A DNA stretch of 64,000 bases, from contig NZ_BOQL01000013.1 in assembly GCF_018332655.1 (NCBI RefSeq), positions 1 to 64,000 of the forward strand, given 5' to 3'. Below the pieces are notes generated by a model. The model was not told where the DNA came from. It made no database searches and saw nothing but the letters and a program-made list of their open reading frames with translations. The first letter of the stretch is position 1. Each line of letters starts with the position of its first letter. This DNA comes from Actinoplanes auranticolor. Its GTDB lineage: Bacteria; Actinomycetota; Actinomycetes; Mycobacteriales; Micromonosporaceae. Positions 30,713 through 39,614 of the stretch are shown in pieces. A program made the position numbers and the translations under genes.

Positions 30713-31396
30713 TTGCTCTTCGCCCTCGGCGAACCGGTCGCGTTCGTCGCGCTGGTCGTCGCCTTCCTGCTGGGCCTGCTGCTGCGGGCCCTGGCGATCC
30801 GGATCACCGCGCGCACGCTGGGCCTGGCCGATCGCCGCGACCCGGTGACCCCGCGGCTGCGCGAGGACGTCGACCCGTTCGGCGCGGTCGCGGCGGCCGT
30901 CGGCGGCATGGGCTGGGGCAAGATGATCTCGGTCGACGAGGTGCCCCGCTACCACGGCCGGGGCCGCGCGGCGGCGGTCTTCGCGTCCGGCCCAGTGGTC
31001 TGCATCCTGGTCTCGCAGCTGCTGTTCCTGGCGTACGTGCTGCTCTTCCCGGACAACCTGCTGTCGGTGTTGAACATGTCCGACGTGCTGCGCGGCTTCA
31101 CACTGCCGCTGGGCGAGCAGGTGCTGCTCTGCCTTGCGGTCGGCCTGCTGGCCTTCGGCCTGCTGGCGCTGATCCCGACCCCGCCGCTGGACGGCTTCGG
31201 CATCCTGTGGTCGGCGCTGAAGCGGCCGGGGCAGGGCGCGCAGCAGACGCGGCTGTGGCTCGAGGAGAAGAACCTCGGCGTGCTGATCCTGCTGATCTGC
31301 TGCTTCTTCCCGCTCAGCTACCCGTTCCTGCTGATGATCCTCGACGTGCTCGGGGTCCTCTTCCTGCGCCTGCGGGGCGGGCCCGTCCCGCTCTGA
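30713..31396 (+). CDS. Site-2-protease-like membrane protein lacking the zinc motif
   Basis: The 227-residue membrane protein starts at TTG 30713, one base after the parA stop. Four to six hydrophobic helices are visible. LLALIPTPPLDGFGIL matches the second S2P/M50 motif (N.xPxxPLDGG). The HExxH normally in the first helix is absent: the equivalent position reads LLLRALAIRITARTLG. It is therefore probably not an active protease, but a membrane partner derived from one. Family members are common at this locus in actinobacteria. Confidence 0.75.
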   Translation: MLFALGEPVAFVALVVAFLLGLLLRALAIRITARTLGLADRRDPVTPRLREDVDPFGAVAAAVGGMGWGKMISVDEVPRYHGRGRAAAVFASGPVVCILVSQLLFLAYVLLFPDNLLSVLNMSDVLRGFTLPLGEQVLLCLAVGLLAFGLLALIPTPPLDGFGILWSALKRPGQGAQQTRLWLEEKNLGVLILLICCFFPLSYPFLLMILDVLGVLFLRLRGGPVPL

Positions 31397-31405
31397 CGGC
31401 GCCGG

Positions 31406-31822
31406 TCAGGTGGTCGTGCCGAGACGGTACGACAGCGCGAGGATCTCCCGCAGCGCGCCGGCGTCCGCCTGATCGACCCGCTTGAGGTAGAGGCACCCCT
31501 TGCCGAGCTTGTGCGGCCCGAGGCGCTCCAGCAGGCTCGTGTACTCCTCCATGAGACCCGACAGGTACAGCGTCGTCTGGGCGGCGCGCGGGGAGAAGCT
31601 GATCGCGGGGGTGTCACCCTCACGGCCCGAGTCGTAGCGGTAGTGGTGGGAGCCGAAACCGACGATGGACGGACCCCACAGCACCGGCGGCTCCCCGGTC
31701 ACCTCGCGCAGGGTCTCGATCAGCAGCGTCGCGTCCCGGCGCCGCTGGTCGTCGCTGATGGTGTCGATGAACGCGCCGACGTCACCGTCGGTCGCCGTGG
31801 TCTTGTTGCCGCTGTCCGCCAT
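31406..31822 (-). CDS. DUF1801 domain protein
   Basis: The 138-residue protein starts at ATG 31822 with GGAGGTACAAGGCG in front. The segments ISDDQRRRDATLLIETLREV, PVLWGPSIVGFGSHHYRYDS and CLYLKRVDQADAGALREIL are typical of DUF1801 (YdhG-like fold). These small soluble proteins have no firm function that I know. It marks the start of the accessory stretch inserted after the parA region and is divergent from rtcB. Confidence 0.85.
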   Translation of the reverse strand: MADSGNKTTATDGDVGAFIDTISDDQRRRDATLLIETLREVTGEPPVLWGPSIVGFGSHHYRYDSGREGDTPAISFSPRAAQTTLYLSGLMEEYTSLLERLGPHKLGKGCLYLKRVDQADAGALREILALSYRLGTTT

Positions 31823-31977
31823 CGCCTTGTACCTCCCGGGCGGATTTTAGACCCGTCCCGCGCGGAAAAGCGGTTGCCGCCGGTGGGTGATCTCGCGCAA
31901 GCTGCCTGCATGACGTACTGACGGGCACCACTTCCAGCGCACCGACCACGTCCGTACGTCTGTAGAAAGAGCACTCC

Positions 31978-33123
31978 TTGTCTCAGCAGCAGTCTGCCTC
32001 CGTCACCGTCTTCGCCTCCGACGGAAGCTGGATCGAGTCCGACGCCGTCACGCAGTGCCACCAGGTGGCCGCCCTCGACGGCATGCTCCACGTCGCCGCC
32101 CTGCCGGACCTGCACCCCGGCAAGGGCGCCCCGATCGGTGCCGCGATGGCGTCGACCGTGCTCTACCCGCACCTGGTCGGCTCCGACATCGGCTGCGGGA
32201 TCGCCGTGTTCCCCGTCGGCCTCAAGCGCGCCGTGCCCGAGCGCCTGGCCGGCCGCTTCCCCGACCTGGACCGGCCGGTGGACCGGGACGACCCGGCGTG
32301 GGCCCACGTGGACGCCGACATCCCCGCCGGCCACACGGAGAGCCTGGGCACCGTCGGGCGGGGCAACCACTTCGTCGAGCTGGCCCGGGTCCGCGGCGTG
32401 CTCGACGCCGGCCACGCGGCCCGGCTCGGGCTGGCCGCCGGCGACCTCGTCCTGATCGTGCACAGCGGCTCCCGCGGCCTGGGCGAGCGCATCCTGCGGT
32501 CGCACACCGAGGTGCACGGTGCGGGCCCCGCTGCCGACCCGGCGGACTACCTGGCCCGGCACGACGAGGCCGTGCGCTGGGGTTCGCTGAACCGCCGGCT
32601 GATGGCGGCCCGGGTCGCCCTCGCCCTGGGGGCCACGCCCACCGCACCGATCGTCGACGAGTGCCACAACCTGGTCGAGGTCCGCGACGGGGCCTACCTG
32701 CACCGCAAGGGTGCCGCCCGCGGGGACGGCCGTGACGTGCTCGTCGCCGGCACCCGTGGCACCCCGTCGTACCTCGTGGCGGCGCACGCCGGGCCGGACG
32801 CCAACTACTCCGTCGCCCATGGGGCGGGCCGCAAGATGTCCCGCGCCGACGCCCTGGTCCGGGGGCGGGCCAAGCACACGGTCGAGGAGCTACGCCGGAC
32901 GCCGGTGGGATCGCTCGTGGTCTGTGGCGACCGGCAGCTGCTGTTCGAGGAGGCGCCGACGGCGTACAAGCGGATCGAGCAGGTGATCGGCGATCTCGTC
33001 GGGCACGGCCTGGCGACGTCCGTGGCCGAGACGGTCCCGGTGGTCACCTACAAGACGGCGGACCTGGGCAGCGCACCGCGGCGGGACCGCCGCGACCACC
33101 GCCGGGGCCGGGGCCGGTCGTGA
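31978..33123 (+). CDS. rtcB: RtcB family RNA ligase
   Basis: The 381-residue protein starts at TTG 31978. RtcB joins RNA ends carrying 2',3'-cyclic phosphate and 5'-OH, using GTP and Mn. Active-site pieces are visible: metal ligands in VGSDIGCGIAVF (D70, C73), the GRGNHFVEL motif, HSGSRGLGE, and the guanylylated His in VAHGAGRKMSR (H281). The C-terminus is Arg-rich. It overlaps a release-factor-like gene by 4 nt (GTGA), the arrangement of the RtcB2-PrfH pairs, which repair ribosomes cleaved in 16S rRNA at the decoding site in bacteria studied so far. The full-length motifs suggest activity. Confidence 0.93.
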   Translation: MSQQQSASVTVFASDGSWIESDAVTQCHQVAALDGMLHVAALPDLHPGKGAPIGAAMASTVLYPHLVGSDIGCGIAVFPVGLKRAVPERLAGRFPDLDRPVDRDDPAWAHVDADIPAGHTESLGTVGRGNHFVELARVRGVLDAGHAARLGLAAGDLVLIVHSGSRGLGERILRSHTEVHGAGPAADPADYLARHDEAVRWGSLNRRLMAARVALALGATPTAPIVDECHNLVEVRDGAYLHRKGAARGDGRDVLVAGTRGTPSYLVAAHAGPDANYSVAHGAGRKMSRADALVRGRAKHTVEELRRTPVGSLVVCGDRQLLFEEAPTAYKRIEQVIGDLVGHGLATSVAETVPVVTYKTADLGSAPRRDRRDHRRGRGRS

Positions 33124-33740
33124 GCGAGCACGTGCACCTGCTGCTGTCGGCCGGGCGTGGCCCGCAGGAGTGCACCTGGGCGGTCGCGCAGCTCGTGCGC
33201 CGCCTGGAGGCCGGCGCCGTCCGGGACGGCCTGACGACCCACCGGGCCGAGACCGTGCCCGGCGACCGGCCGGGCACCTACCGCTCGGTGCTGGTACGGA
33301 TCTCCGGTACGGGCGCCACCCGATTCGCCGGCTCGTGGACCGGCACCCTGTGCTGGCAGGCTCCGAGCCCGTACCGGACCAGCGCCGGCCGGAAGAACTG
33401 GTACGTCATCGCGCAACCGTGCGAGGTCGGCGCCCCGCACACGGCGTTCGCGGAGCAGGACGTCGACATCGTGGGCTGCCGGACCGGCGGGCCGGGTGGC
33501 CAGCACCGCAACAAGGCCAGCACCGCGGTCCGGGCGACCCATCGTCCTACCGGGATCGTCGTGGTGGTCGACACCGAGCGCCGGTTCAGCGACAACCGCC
33601 GTCTCGCCCTGGAGCGCATCCGGGCCCGGCTCGAGCAGAACGACCGGGCCGGGGAACAGGCTGTACGTAACGGCCGCTGGCGGGTCCACGATGGACTGGT
33701 CCGCGGTGATCCCTCCCGCACCGAGCGGCCGCCGGGCTGA
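33120..33740 (+). CDS. prfH: Peptide chain release factor-like protein PrfH
   Basis: The 206-residue protein starts at GTG 33120, overlapping rtcB. The class-I release-factor catalytic loop GGPGGQHRNK is present with GGQ at about residues 126-128, followed by STAVRATHRPTGIVVVV. There is no stop-codon-recognition domain of PrfA/PrfB. The N-terminus (HVHLLLSAGRGPQECTWAVA) matches PrfH. PrfH is thought to release the peptide from ribosomes damaged in the decoding centre so that RtcB can reseal the 16S rRNA. Co-translation with rtcB supports a two-gene system. Confidence 0.92.
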   Translation: MSEHVHLLLSAGRGPQECTWAVAQLVRRLEAGAVRDGLTTHRAETVPGDRPGTYRSVLVRISGTGATRFAGSWTGTLCWQAPSPYRTSAGRKNWYVIAQPCEVGAPHTAFAEQDVDIVGCRTGGPGGQHRNKASTAVRATHRPTGIVVVVDTERRFSDNRRLALERIRARLEQNDRAGEQAVRNGRWRVHDGLVRGDPSRTERPPG

Positions 33741-33855
33741 CTGTCGACTTTCGATGTCCACAGGGGGGGTGTCGATATTGGACCGCAACGATTAACCTAC
33801 TGACAGTTCCGACGCCGGCCACGGGGGTGGGCTCAGGAACTAACGGGGGGAAATC

Positions 33856-35367
33856 ATGTCGTTGTCCGGCATACAAGCACGCCCATCGCGGCGAATAAGC
33901 GCATTGGCGATCGCCATTCTGCTATTCGCTGCACTATTCCAGGTCGTCCTGCCCGTCCGGCCGGCCCGCGCGGTCATTTCCACGGACCACGTCACCTTCT
34001 GGAACACGGTTCTGATCAACACGTACCGGCAGCTCACCGGGGACGCGGCCGCGCCGACCCGGATCAGCCGGGCCGGGGCGATCATGCACGTGGCCGTCTA
34101 CGACGCGGCGAACTCGGTGCTGTGCGCCCGACGCGCGGCCGACTGCCTCGGCCAGCCGTACGCGATCAAGGTGGCCGGCGGCGGAGACTTCAACACCGCG
34201 GTGGACTACGCCGCGTACACGACGCTGACCAGTCTCTACCCCTCGCTCGCGGGGGTGTACCAGGCCAGGCTCGCCGAGGCCCAGGACGGCGTCGTGGCCT
34301 CGCCCCAGCAGGCCGCGGGCCGGTCCATCGGGGAGCAGGCGGCCCAGGCCATCCTGCAGCGGCGAGCCGGCGACGGTTCCGACGCGCCGATGTCCTACAC
34401 GTACGACGGGGTCCCCGGTGCTTTCCAGCAGATCGGCACCGGTGCGCCCGTGACCCCGCAGTGGGGCGCGGTCCGGCCCTTCGTGATGACCAGCGGTTCG
34501 CAGTTCCGGCCGCCCATGCCGGGCGAAGGATCGACCTACGACGAGGTCGTGACCGGTGCGGAGTACACCGCGCAGTTCGACGAGGCGCGGCGGCTCGGCT
34601 CGCGCGACTCGACCGAGCGGACCGCCGACCAGACCCGGGCCGCGTTCTTCTGGGCCAACGACGCCGACGGTACCTACAAGCCGCCGGGCCAGCTGTTCTC
34701 CCACACGCAGACCGTCGCCAACGGTCAGAACGTCTCGGCGGAATCCAGGGCGAAGCTGTTCGCGCAGGTCGCGATCGCCATGGCGGACGCGGCGATCCTG
34801 GCCTGGGACGCGAAGTACAACACGCCGGTCGACCTGTGGCGGCCGGTCACCGGCATCAACCAGGCCGACACCGACAACAACCCGGACACCCCGAAGGTGG
34901 CCTGGCAGCCGCTGGCCGAGGCGACGCCGAACTTCCCGGCCTACGTGTCCGGGCACGCGACGTTCGCCTACACCTGGGCCACCGTGATGCAGCACTGGTT
35001 CGGCCGGGACAACATCCGGTTCACCGGCGACACCGACGACCCCGACGCCACCGTCAGGACGCGCACGCTCGCGAGCTTCAGCGCGGCCGCCGACGAGAAC
35101 GCACACAGCCGGCTCTGGCTCGGCGTGCACTGGCACTTCGACGCCGACGCCGTACTCAATCCGGGCACGGAACTCGGCGAATACTCGGTCGACAATTCGC
35201 TCTACTACAACAGTTCCCCGACGGAGCTGCTGTATCAGCACCGCGACGGCGTCACCAATGCGCGGACGGTTTGCAACAACACCGGCCGTCAATTGTCGAA
35301 TGAGCACCGGTGGGAATTCTGGCGGTGCGCGGTGAGCGGCAGTTCGTTCGATCTCTTCGTCCGCTGA
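33856..35367 (+). CDS. Secreted vanadium-haloperoxidase-like (PAP2 fold) protein
   Basis: The 503-residue protein starts at ATG 33856 with GGGGGG upstream. A signal peptide (RRISALAIAILLFAALFQVV, cleavage after about ARA) suggests export. Vanadate-pocket motifs appear in order: KYNTPVDLWRPVTGI (Lys and Arg), NFPAYVSGHATF (Ser-Gly-His) and HSRLWLGVHWHFD (Arg and His). The fold is that of vanadium-dependent haloperoxidases and acid phosphatases. Exported actinobacterial members are mostly uncharacterised; halide oxidation or phosphatase activity are both possible. Cys residues (for example CARRAADC) fit a disulfide-bonded exported protein. Confidence 0.85.
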   Translation: MSLSGIQARPSRRISALAIAILLFAALFQVVLPVRPARAVISTDHVTFWNTVLINTYRQLTGDAAAPTRISRAGAIMHVAVYDAANSVLCARRAADCLGQPYAIKVAGGGDFNTAVDYAAYTTLTSLYPSLAGVYQARLAEAQDGVVASPQQAAGRSIGEQAAQAILQRRAGDGSDAPMSYTYDGVPGAFQQIGTGAPVTPQWGAVRPFVMTSGSQFRPPMPGEGSTYDEVVTGAEYTAQFDEARRLGSRDSTERTADQTRAAFFWANDADGTYKPPGQLFSHTQTVANGQNVSAESRAKLFAQVAIAMADAAILAWDAKYNTPVDLWRPVTGINQADTDNNPDTPKVAWQPLAEATPNFPAYVSGHATFAYTWATVMQHWFGRDNIRFTGDTDDPDATVRTRTLASFSAAADENAHSRLWLGVHWHFDADAVLNPGTELGEYSVDNSLYYNSSPTELLYQHRDGVTNARTVCNNTGRQLSNEHRWEFWRCAVSGSSFDLFVR

Positions 35368-35445
35368 CCCATTTCCGCCGCCCATTCCGGGACCGGGGAC
35401 CGCGCCTGCCGTGGTCCCCGGTCGCGGGCGTCCCGCTTACTACGG

Positions 35446-35482
35446 TTGACGCTATATATCGTCGGCCGTACTATCGGCCGCG
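35446..35482 (+). promoter_or_regulatory. Leaderless promoter of the PadR operon
   Basis: TTGACG at 35446-35451, a 17-nt spacer and TACTAT at 35469-35474 form a near-consensus promoter. The expected start point, 7-8 nt downstream, is the GTG of the PadR gene at 35482, so the mRNA is predicted to be leaderless. The spacer and flank hold a repeated TCGGCCGTACTATCGGCCG arrangement that could be the PadR operator. Confidence 0.75.
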
Positions 35483-35811
35483 TGCAAGAACCTACCTTCC
35501 TCATCCTGACCGCGCTGGCCGCCGAGCCGCTCCACGGGTACGGGATCGTCCAGTCCGTCACCGCCCTCTCCGACGGTGAGGTGAAGCTGCGGCCCGGCAC
35601 GCTGTACGGCGCCCTCGACCGGCTCGCTGACCAGGGCCTGATCGCCGTCGAACGCGAGGAGGCCGTCGACGGGCGACTGCGGCGCTACTACCGGCTCAGC
35701 GACGCCGGGGCGACCGCCCTGACCGAGCAGGCCGAGCGGCTGCGCCGACGGGCCGCCACCGCCGAGGCGCAACTGGGTCTCCGGCCCGGGTTCTCCGGCG
35801 GTGCCGCATGA
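35482..35811 (+). CDS. PadR family transcriptional regulator
   Basis: The 109-residue protein starts at GTG 35482 (VQEPTFLILTALAAEPLHGY). The winged-helix PadR pattern continues with VKLRPGTLYGALDRLADQGL and GRLRRYYRLSDAGATAL. It ends with a short Arg/Ala helix for dimerisation. PadR proteins usually repress their own operon and are inactivated by ligand. The stop overlaps the membrane-protein gene (ATGA), the standard PadR-permease-type pairing. Confidence 0.92.
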   Translation: MQEPTFLILTALAAEPLHGYGIVQSVTALSDGEVKLRPGTLYGALDRLADQGLIAVEREEAVDGRLRRYYRLSDAGATALTEQAERLRRRAATAEAQLGLRPGFSGGAA

Positions 35812-36788
35812 GCCTGCGCGATCGTGTGCTGCTGGCGGCGTACCCGGCCCGCCTGCGCCGCCGCCACGGCGCCGAGCTGATCACCACCTTGAGCGAGCTG
35901 ACCCAGGGGCGTCCGTCCCGGTCCGACCGGCTGCGCCTGGTCACCGACGGCCTCCGCGAGCGGTTCCGGCTGCCGGTGCGGCAACCGCTGGGTGTGGTCA
36001 TCGCGGTGCTGGCCACGCTGGTCGGCGGGGCGATCGGCCTGGCCGCCGGGTCGTGGGCGGGCGAGCAGACGTACCCGTCGATGCCGGCGGTGGAGGCCGT
36101 GGCCCGCGACATCCTGGGCCCGGCGGCCCGGCCCGACCGCCTCGAGCGTGAACGTTTCGCGCTGGACGTCGTCGAGCGGCTCGGCACGCCGGCCGGCCCC
36201 GCTGACGTGCAGCGCCGGGTGGGAGAGATGCACACGCGGCTGGGTGAGACGGGCTGGAGTGTCACCCCCGTCGAGCGCCGCGGCGACGACCAGTGGAGTT
36301 TCTGGGCGCAGTCCGGCGGGCTGCGGGTCTCGGTGGCGGGGTATTCCGGCCCGGAGTCCGCTGTCGAGGCCATGGGATATCCGGTGCGCCCGGCCACGTA
36401 CCTGCCGTTGGTCCTCGGTGGTCTGCTGGTGGGGCTGCTGGCCGGCTGGCTCGTGGGAGCGGCTCTGGCGTACCGGTTGAGGGGGTCCGTCCCGGCCGTC
36501 GTGGTGGCAGCTCTCGGAGCGGTGACCCTGGCCGTGCCGGCTGCGAAGCTCTACCAGGGTCTGATCATCTTCCTGGGCCGGGATGACGGCTTCGGCGTCG
36601 GCGCGCTGGTGCACGACGCGCTCGCCTGGATGCCGTGGCCCCTGCGGGACCCGACCGTGTTCCCGGACTCCCTCGGGCCCGGCCTGCGGGCGCTGCTGGC
36701 GGGCTCGACGCTGATCGCGCTCGCCGTGGTGATCGCCCCGCGGCCGGGCGCCGGATCCGGTGTGTCTCAGCCGGCTAGGGGCGAGTAG
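35808..36788 (+). CDS. PadR-coupled membrane protein
   Basis: The 326-residue protein starts at ATG 35808 inside the PadR stop. Its N-terminus LLAAYPARLRRRHGAELITT resembles the permease-prefix region of PadR-associated membrane proteins. Helices are seen at about residues 60-85 (VVIAVLATLVGGAIGLAAGS), 203-228, 235-252 and near the C-terminus, with an outside region between the first two. The job is not known. Its 3' end overlaps the convergent gene by about 20 nt. Confidence 0.75.
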   Translation: MSLRDRVLLAAYPARLRRRHGAELITTLSELTQGRPSRSDRLRLVTDGLRERFRLPVRQPLGVVIAVLATLVGGAIGLAAGSWAGEQTYPSMPAVEAVARDILGPAARPDRLERERFALDVVERLGTPAGPADVQRRVGEMHTRLGETGWSVTPVERRGDDQWSFWAQSGGLRVSVAGYSGPESAVEAMGYPVRPATYLPLVLGGLLVGLLAGWLVGAALAYRLRGSVPAVVVAALGAVTLAVPAAKLYQGLIIFLGRDDGFGVGALVHDALAWMPWPLRDPTVFPDSLGPGLRALLAGSTLIALAVVIAPRPGAGSGVSQPARGE

Positions 36789-37222
36789 CCCGGCGTCCAG
36801 CCGGAGACGTCGCAGAGCCGGCCGCGCCACAGACAGCCGCCGCGGCCGGCGTGGTCGGGGGAGTGGATCCGGGCGTTGCGCAGATGGAGGTAGCTCGTCG
36901 GCGCCATCAGGGCCGTGTACTGCCGGTGGGTCACCTCGCCGCCGGTGTCGCGCAGCTTGACGGCCGCGTGGGCCAGGTCGGACTGTTCCTTCACGTGCTC
37001 GGCCATACCGGTGTAGAAGGCGTCCTCGTTGTTGGTCATCTCGCTGACCTCGGCGAACCACTGCCACTGCGGGATCAGTTCGCCGCTGACCAGCAGGCCG
37101 TGCACCGTCAGGCTGAGTTGGACGCCGGGGTCCACCGGCTCGGTGAGCCGGTCCATCTGCGCGACGTAGGTGTCGAGGACCTTGTCCGGTCCACCCCAGT
37201 CGGCCCGCATCCGATCGGACAC
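36767..37222 (-). CDS. Hypothetical protein
   Basis: A 151-residue protein; GTG 37222 is chosen because GGGGGG lies about 7 nt upstream, and an ATG at 37210 is an alternative. The sequence is helical and polar (KVLDTYVAQMDRLTEPVDPG, EMTNNEDAFYTGMAEHVKEQ) and ends YLHLRNARIHSPDHAGRGG-C-LWRGRLCDVSGW. The conserved-looking C-terminal 'RNA..H.P....PR.G..WRGR...V.GW' pattern suggests a genuine family, but I do not recognise it. It sits beside the molybdopterin oxidoreductase. Confidence 0.7.
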   Translation of the reverse strand: MSDRMRADWGGPDKVLDTYVAQMDRLTEPVDPGVQLSLTVHGLLVSGELIPQWQWFAEVSEMTNNEDAFYTGMAEHVKEQSDLAHAAVKLRDTGGEVTHRQYTALMAPTSYLHLRNARIHSPDHAGRGGCLWRGRLCDVSGWTPGYSPLAG

Positions 37223-37257
37223 CGTGCACCCCCCGCTCAGGCTCCCCGGCTCCGACT

Positions 37258-39513
37258 CTAGGACAGCACCTCGCCGACCCGGCCGGTATCGGAGAATTCG
37301 GCCTTGACCTCGACCGGAATGCCGTTGAGCACGCTGTTGCCGGAGAGCCGGTCGATGACGAACTCGTCGGTGAGCACGTTGCTGTTCACTCCCGGATGGG
37401 CGGCGGCGACCGCCATCCGGGTGCCGGCCAGGCCGTGTCCCCAGCCGTGCGGCAGGCTCACCACCCCGGGCATCACCCGGTCGGTGACCTCGACCCGCGC
37501 CGACAGGGTGCCCGCCCGCGAGGTGACCCGGGCGTCGCCGCCGTCGGCCAGGGCCAGGCGGGCCGCGTCGGCCGGGTGGACCTGCAGCGTGCAGCGGTCC
37601 CGGCCCTTCACCAGGGCGGGGACGTTGTGCATCCAGCTGTTGTTGCTGCGCAGGTGGCGGCGGCCGACCAGGACCAGGTCGTCGTGGTCGCGGCCGAGCG
37701 CGGTGCGCAGCCGCTCGACGTCGGCCGCGATCGGGGCGGCGCACAGCTCGACCTTGCCGCTGGGGGTCTGCAGCACCTCGGGGAGCCGGGGCTGCAGCGG
37801 GCCGAGGTCCACCCCGTGCGGCTCGGCCAGCAGCCGGTCCAGGGACAGCCCGCCGGGGCTCGCGCCGAAGCGCTCCCCGTACGCCCCGGTGCGCAGGGCG
37901 ATGTCGAGCAGTCGCTCGGCCGGGTGGTCGCCGGTGACCAGTGCCCGCAGCTCGGACGCGGCGCGCCCGGTCGCCGCGGCGGCCCGCTGCAGCGCCTGCT
38001 CCAGCATCTGCTCGTGCAGGATTGCGGGGTCGGTGGTGGCGCCCCGGCCGGCGGCGATGAGGGTGAGCCGGGCCAGGATGTCGCACTCGTCCAGGGCCGC
38101 CGGCTCGCCCGGCAGCACCGGCGGGGAGTACGCGGCGAAGTTGCGCACCGCCAGCGCCAGGAACGAGAAGTCGTAGTGACCCTTGCGCGCGGGGTCGCTC
38201 GGTGGCAGCACCACGTCGGCGTGCCGGGTGGTCTCGTTGAGATACGGGTCGACGCTGACCATGAAGTCGAGCCCGCCGAGCGCCCGGTCCAGCCGTTCGC
38301 TGTTCGGTGTGGACAGCACCGGGTTGCCGGCCACCGTGACGAACGCCCGCACCTGCTCGTCGCCGGGCGTCTCGATCTCGTCGGCCAGGGTGGCCACCGG
38401 CAGCTCGCCCTTGATCTCGGGCAGGGCCCGGACCCGGCTGTGCCACCGGCCGGTGTGGAACCCCTTGCCACCGGCGCGCGGGCGCGGGCTCACGTGCGCG
38501 GCGAGCGGGAACATCACGCCGCCGGGCCGGTCGAGGTTGCCGGTGAGCACGTTGACGACGTCGACGAGCCAGCTGGTCAGGGTGCCGAACTCGACCGTGC
38601 AGGTGCCGATCCGGCCGTACACCGCGGCGGTGGGCGCGGCCGCGAGCTCCCGTGCCAGGCCGCGGATTCTCTCCGCCGGTACGGCGCAGACCGCACTGAC
38701 CCGCTCGGGCGGGAAGGCGCCGGCGAGCTCCCGCACCTCGTCGACGCCGGTCACGTGGCCGGCCAGCCCGCCCAGCTCGACCAGGCCCTCGGCGAACAGG
38801 GTGTGGACGATGCCGAACAGCAGGAACGCGTCCGTGCCGGGCCGGATGAACAGGTGCTCGTCGGCGTGCTCGGCGGTGCGGGTGCGGCGCGGGTCGACCA
38901 CCACGAACCGGCCGCCGCGGGCCTGGATCGCCTTGAGCCGGCCCGGGAAGTCGGCCGCGGTGGCCAGGCTGCCGTTGGACTCCCAGGGGTTGGCCCCCAG
39001 CACCAGCAGCAGGTCGGTCCGGTCGAGGTCCGGCACCGGGATGGTCAGCGGGTTGCCGTAGAGGTAGCCGCACGCCACGTGCTTGGGCATCTGGTCGACG
39101 GTGCTGGCCGAGAAGATGTTGCGGGTGCCGAGGGTGCGCAGCAGCGGCGTCAGGTAGAGCCCGCCGGCCATGGTGTGCACGTTCGGGTTGCCCAGGTACA
39201 GGGCGACGGCGTGCGGGCCGTACCGGTCGATGATCGGCCGCAGCCCCCGCTCGACGGCCTCGAACGCCTCGTCCCAGCCCACCTCGACGTGGGTGCCGCC
39301 GCGGCGCACCAGGGGCCGGCGCAGCCGGTCCGGATCCGCCGCCAGCTCGCCGAAGGTGGCGCCCTTGGGGCAGATGAAGCCGTGGCTGAACACGTGCTCG
39401 CGGTCGCCGCGCGCGGCGACGATCCGGTCGTCGCGGGTCGTCAGCTCCAGGCCGCACGCTGCCTCACACAGCGGGCAGGTCCGGAACGCCGTACGTGTGG
39501 CAACACCAGCCAT
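37258..39513 (-). CDS. Molybdopterin-dependent oxidoreductase (4Fe-4S, DMSO-reductase superfamily)
   Basis: The 751-residue protein starts at ATG 39513 (MAGVATRTAFRTCPLC); an upstream ATG at 39555 would add 14 residues. Four Cys for a 4Fe-4S cluster are C13, C16, C20 and C48 (CPLCEAAC...ICPKG). Molybdopterin segments include LGANPWESNGSLATAADFPG, VVVDPRRTRTAEHAD and, near the C-terminus, LPHGWGHGL and GVNSNVLTDE. No redox partner gene or maturation gene is adjacent and no Tat signal is visible, so the enzyme is likely cytoplasmic. The substrate is unknown; similarity is to formate-dehydrogenase/nitrate-reductase-like members. Confidence 0.88.
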   Translation of the reverse strand: MAGVATRTAFRTCPLCEAACGLELTTRDDRIVAARGDREHVFSHGFICPKGATFGELAADPDRLRRPLVRRGGTHVEVGWDEAFEAVERGLRPIIDRYGPHAVALYLGNPNVHTMAGGLYLTPLLRTLGTRNIFSASTVDQMPKHVACGYLYGNPLTIPVPDLDRTDLLLVLGANPWESNGSLATAADFPGRLKAIQARGGRFVVVDPRRTRTAEHADEHLFIRPGTDAFLLFGIVHTLFAEGLVELGGLAGHVTGVDEVRELAGAFPPERVSAVCAVPAERIRGLARELAAAPTAAVYGRIGTCTVEFGTLTSWLVDVVNVLTGNLDRPGGVMFPLAAHVSPRPRAGGKGFHTGRWHSRVRALPEIKGELPVATLADEIETPGDEQVRAFVTVAGNPVLSTPNSERLDRALGGLDFMVSVDPYLNETTRHADVVLPPSDPARKGHYDFSFLALAVRNFAAYSPPVLPGEPAALDECDILARLTLIAAGRGATTDPAILHEQMLEQALQRAAAATGRAASELRALVTGDHPAERLLDIALRTGAYGERFGASPGGLSLDRLLAEPHGVDLGPLQPRLPEVLQTPSGKVELCAAPIAADVERLRTALGRDHDDLVLVGRRHLRSNNSWMHNVPALVKGRDRCTLQVHPADAARLALADGGDARVTSRAGTLSARVEVTDRVMPGVVSLPHGWGHGLAGTRMAVAAAHPGVNSNVLTDEFVIDRLSGNSVLNGIPVEVKAEFSDTGRVGEVLS

Positions 39514-39614
39514 GTCGATCACCCGTCTCGTGGTTACTGACCAGTATCCTGCCATGGCGGCGGCCCTTCCCCCAGGGATTGATAGGTATCACTCCAACTG
39601 CGAGGATGACGTAG

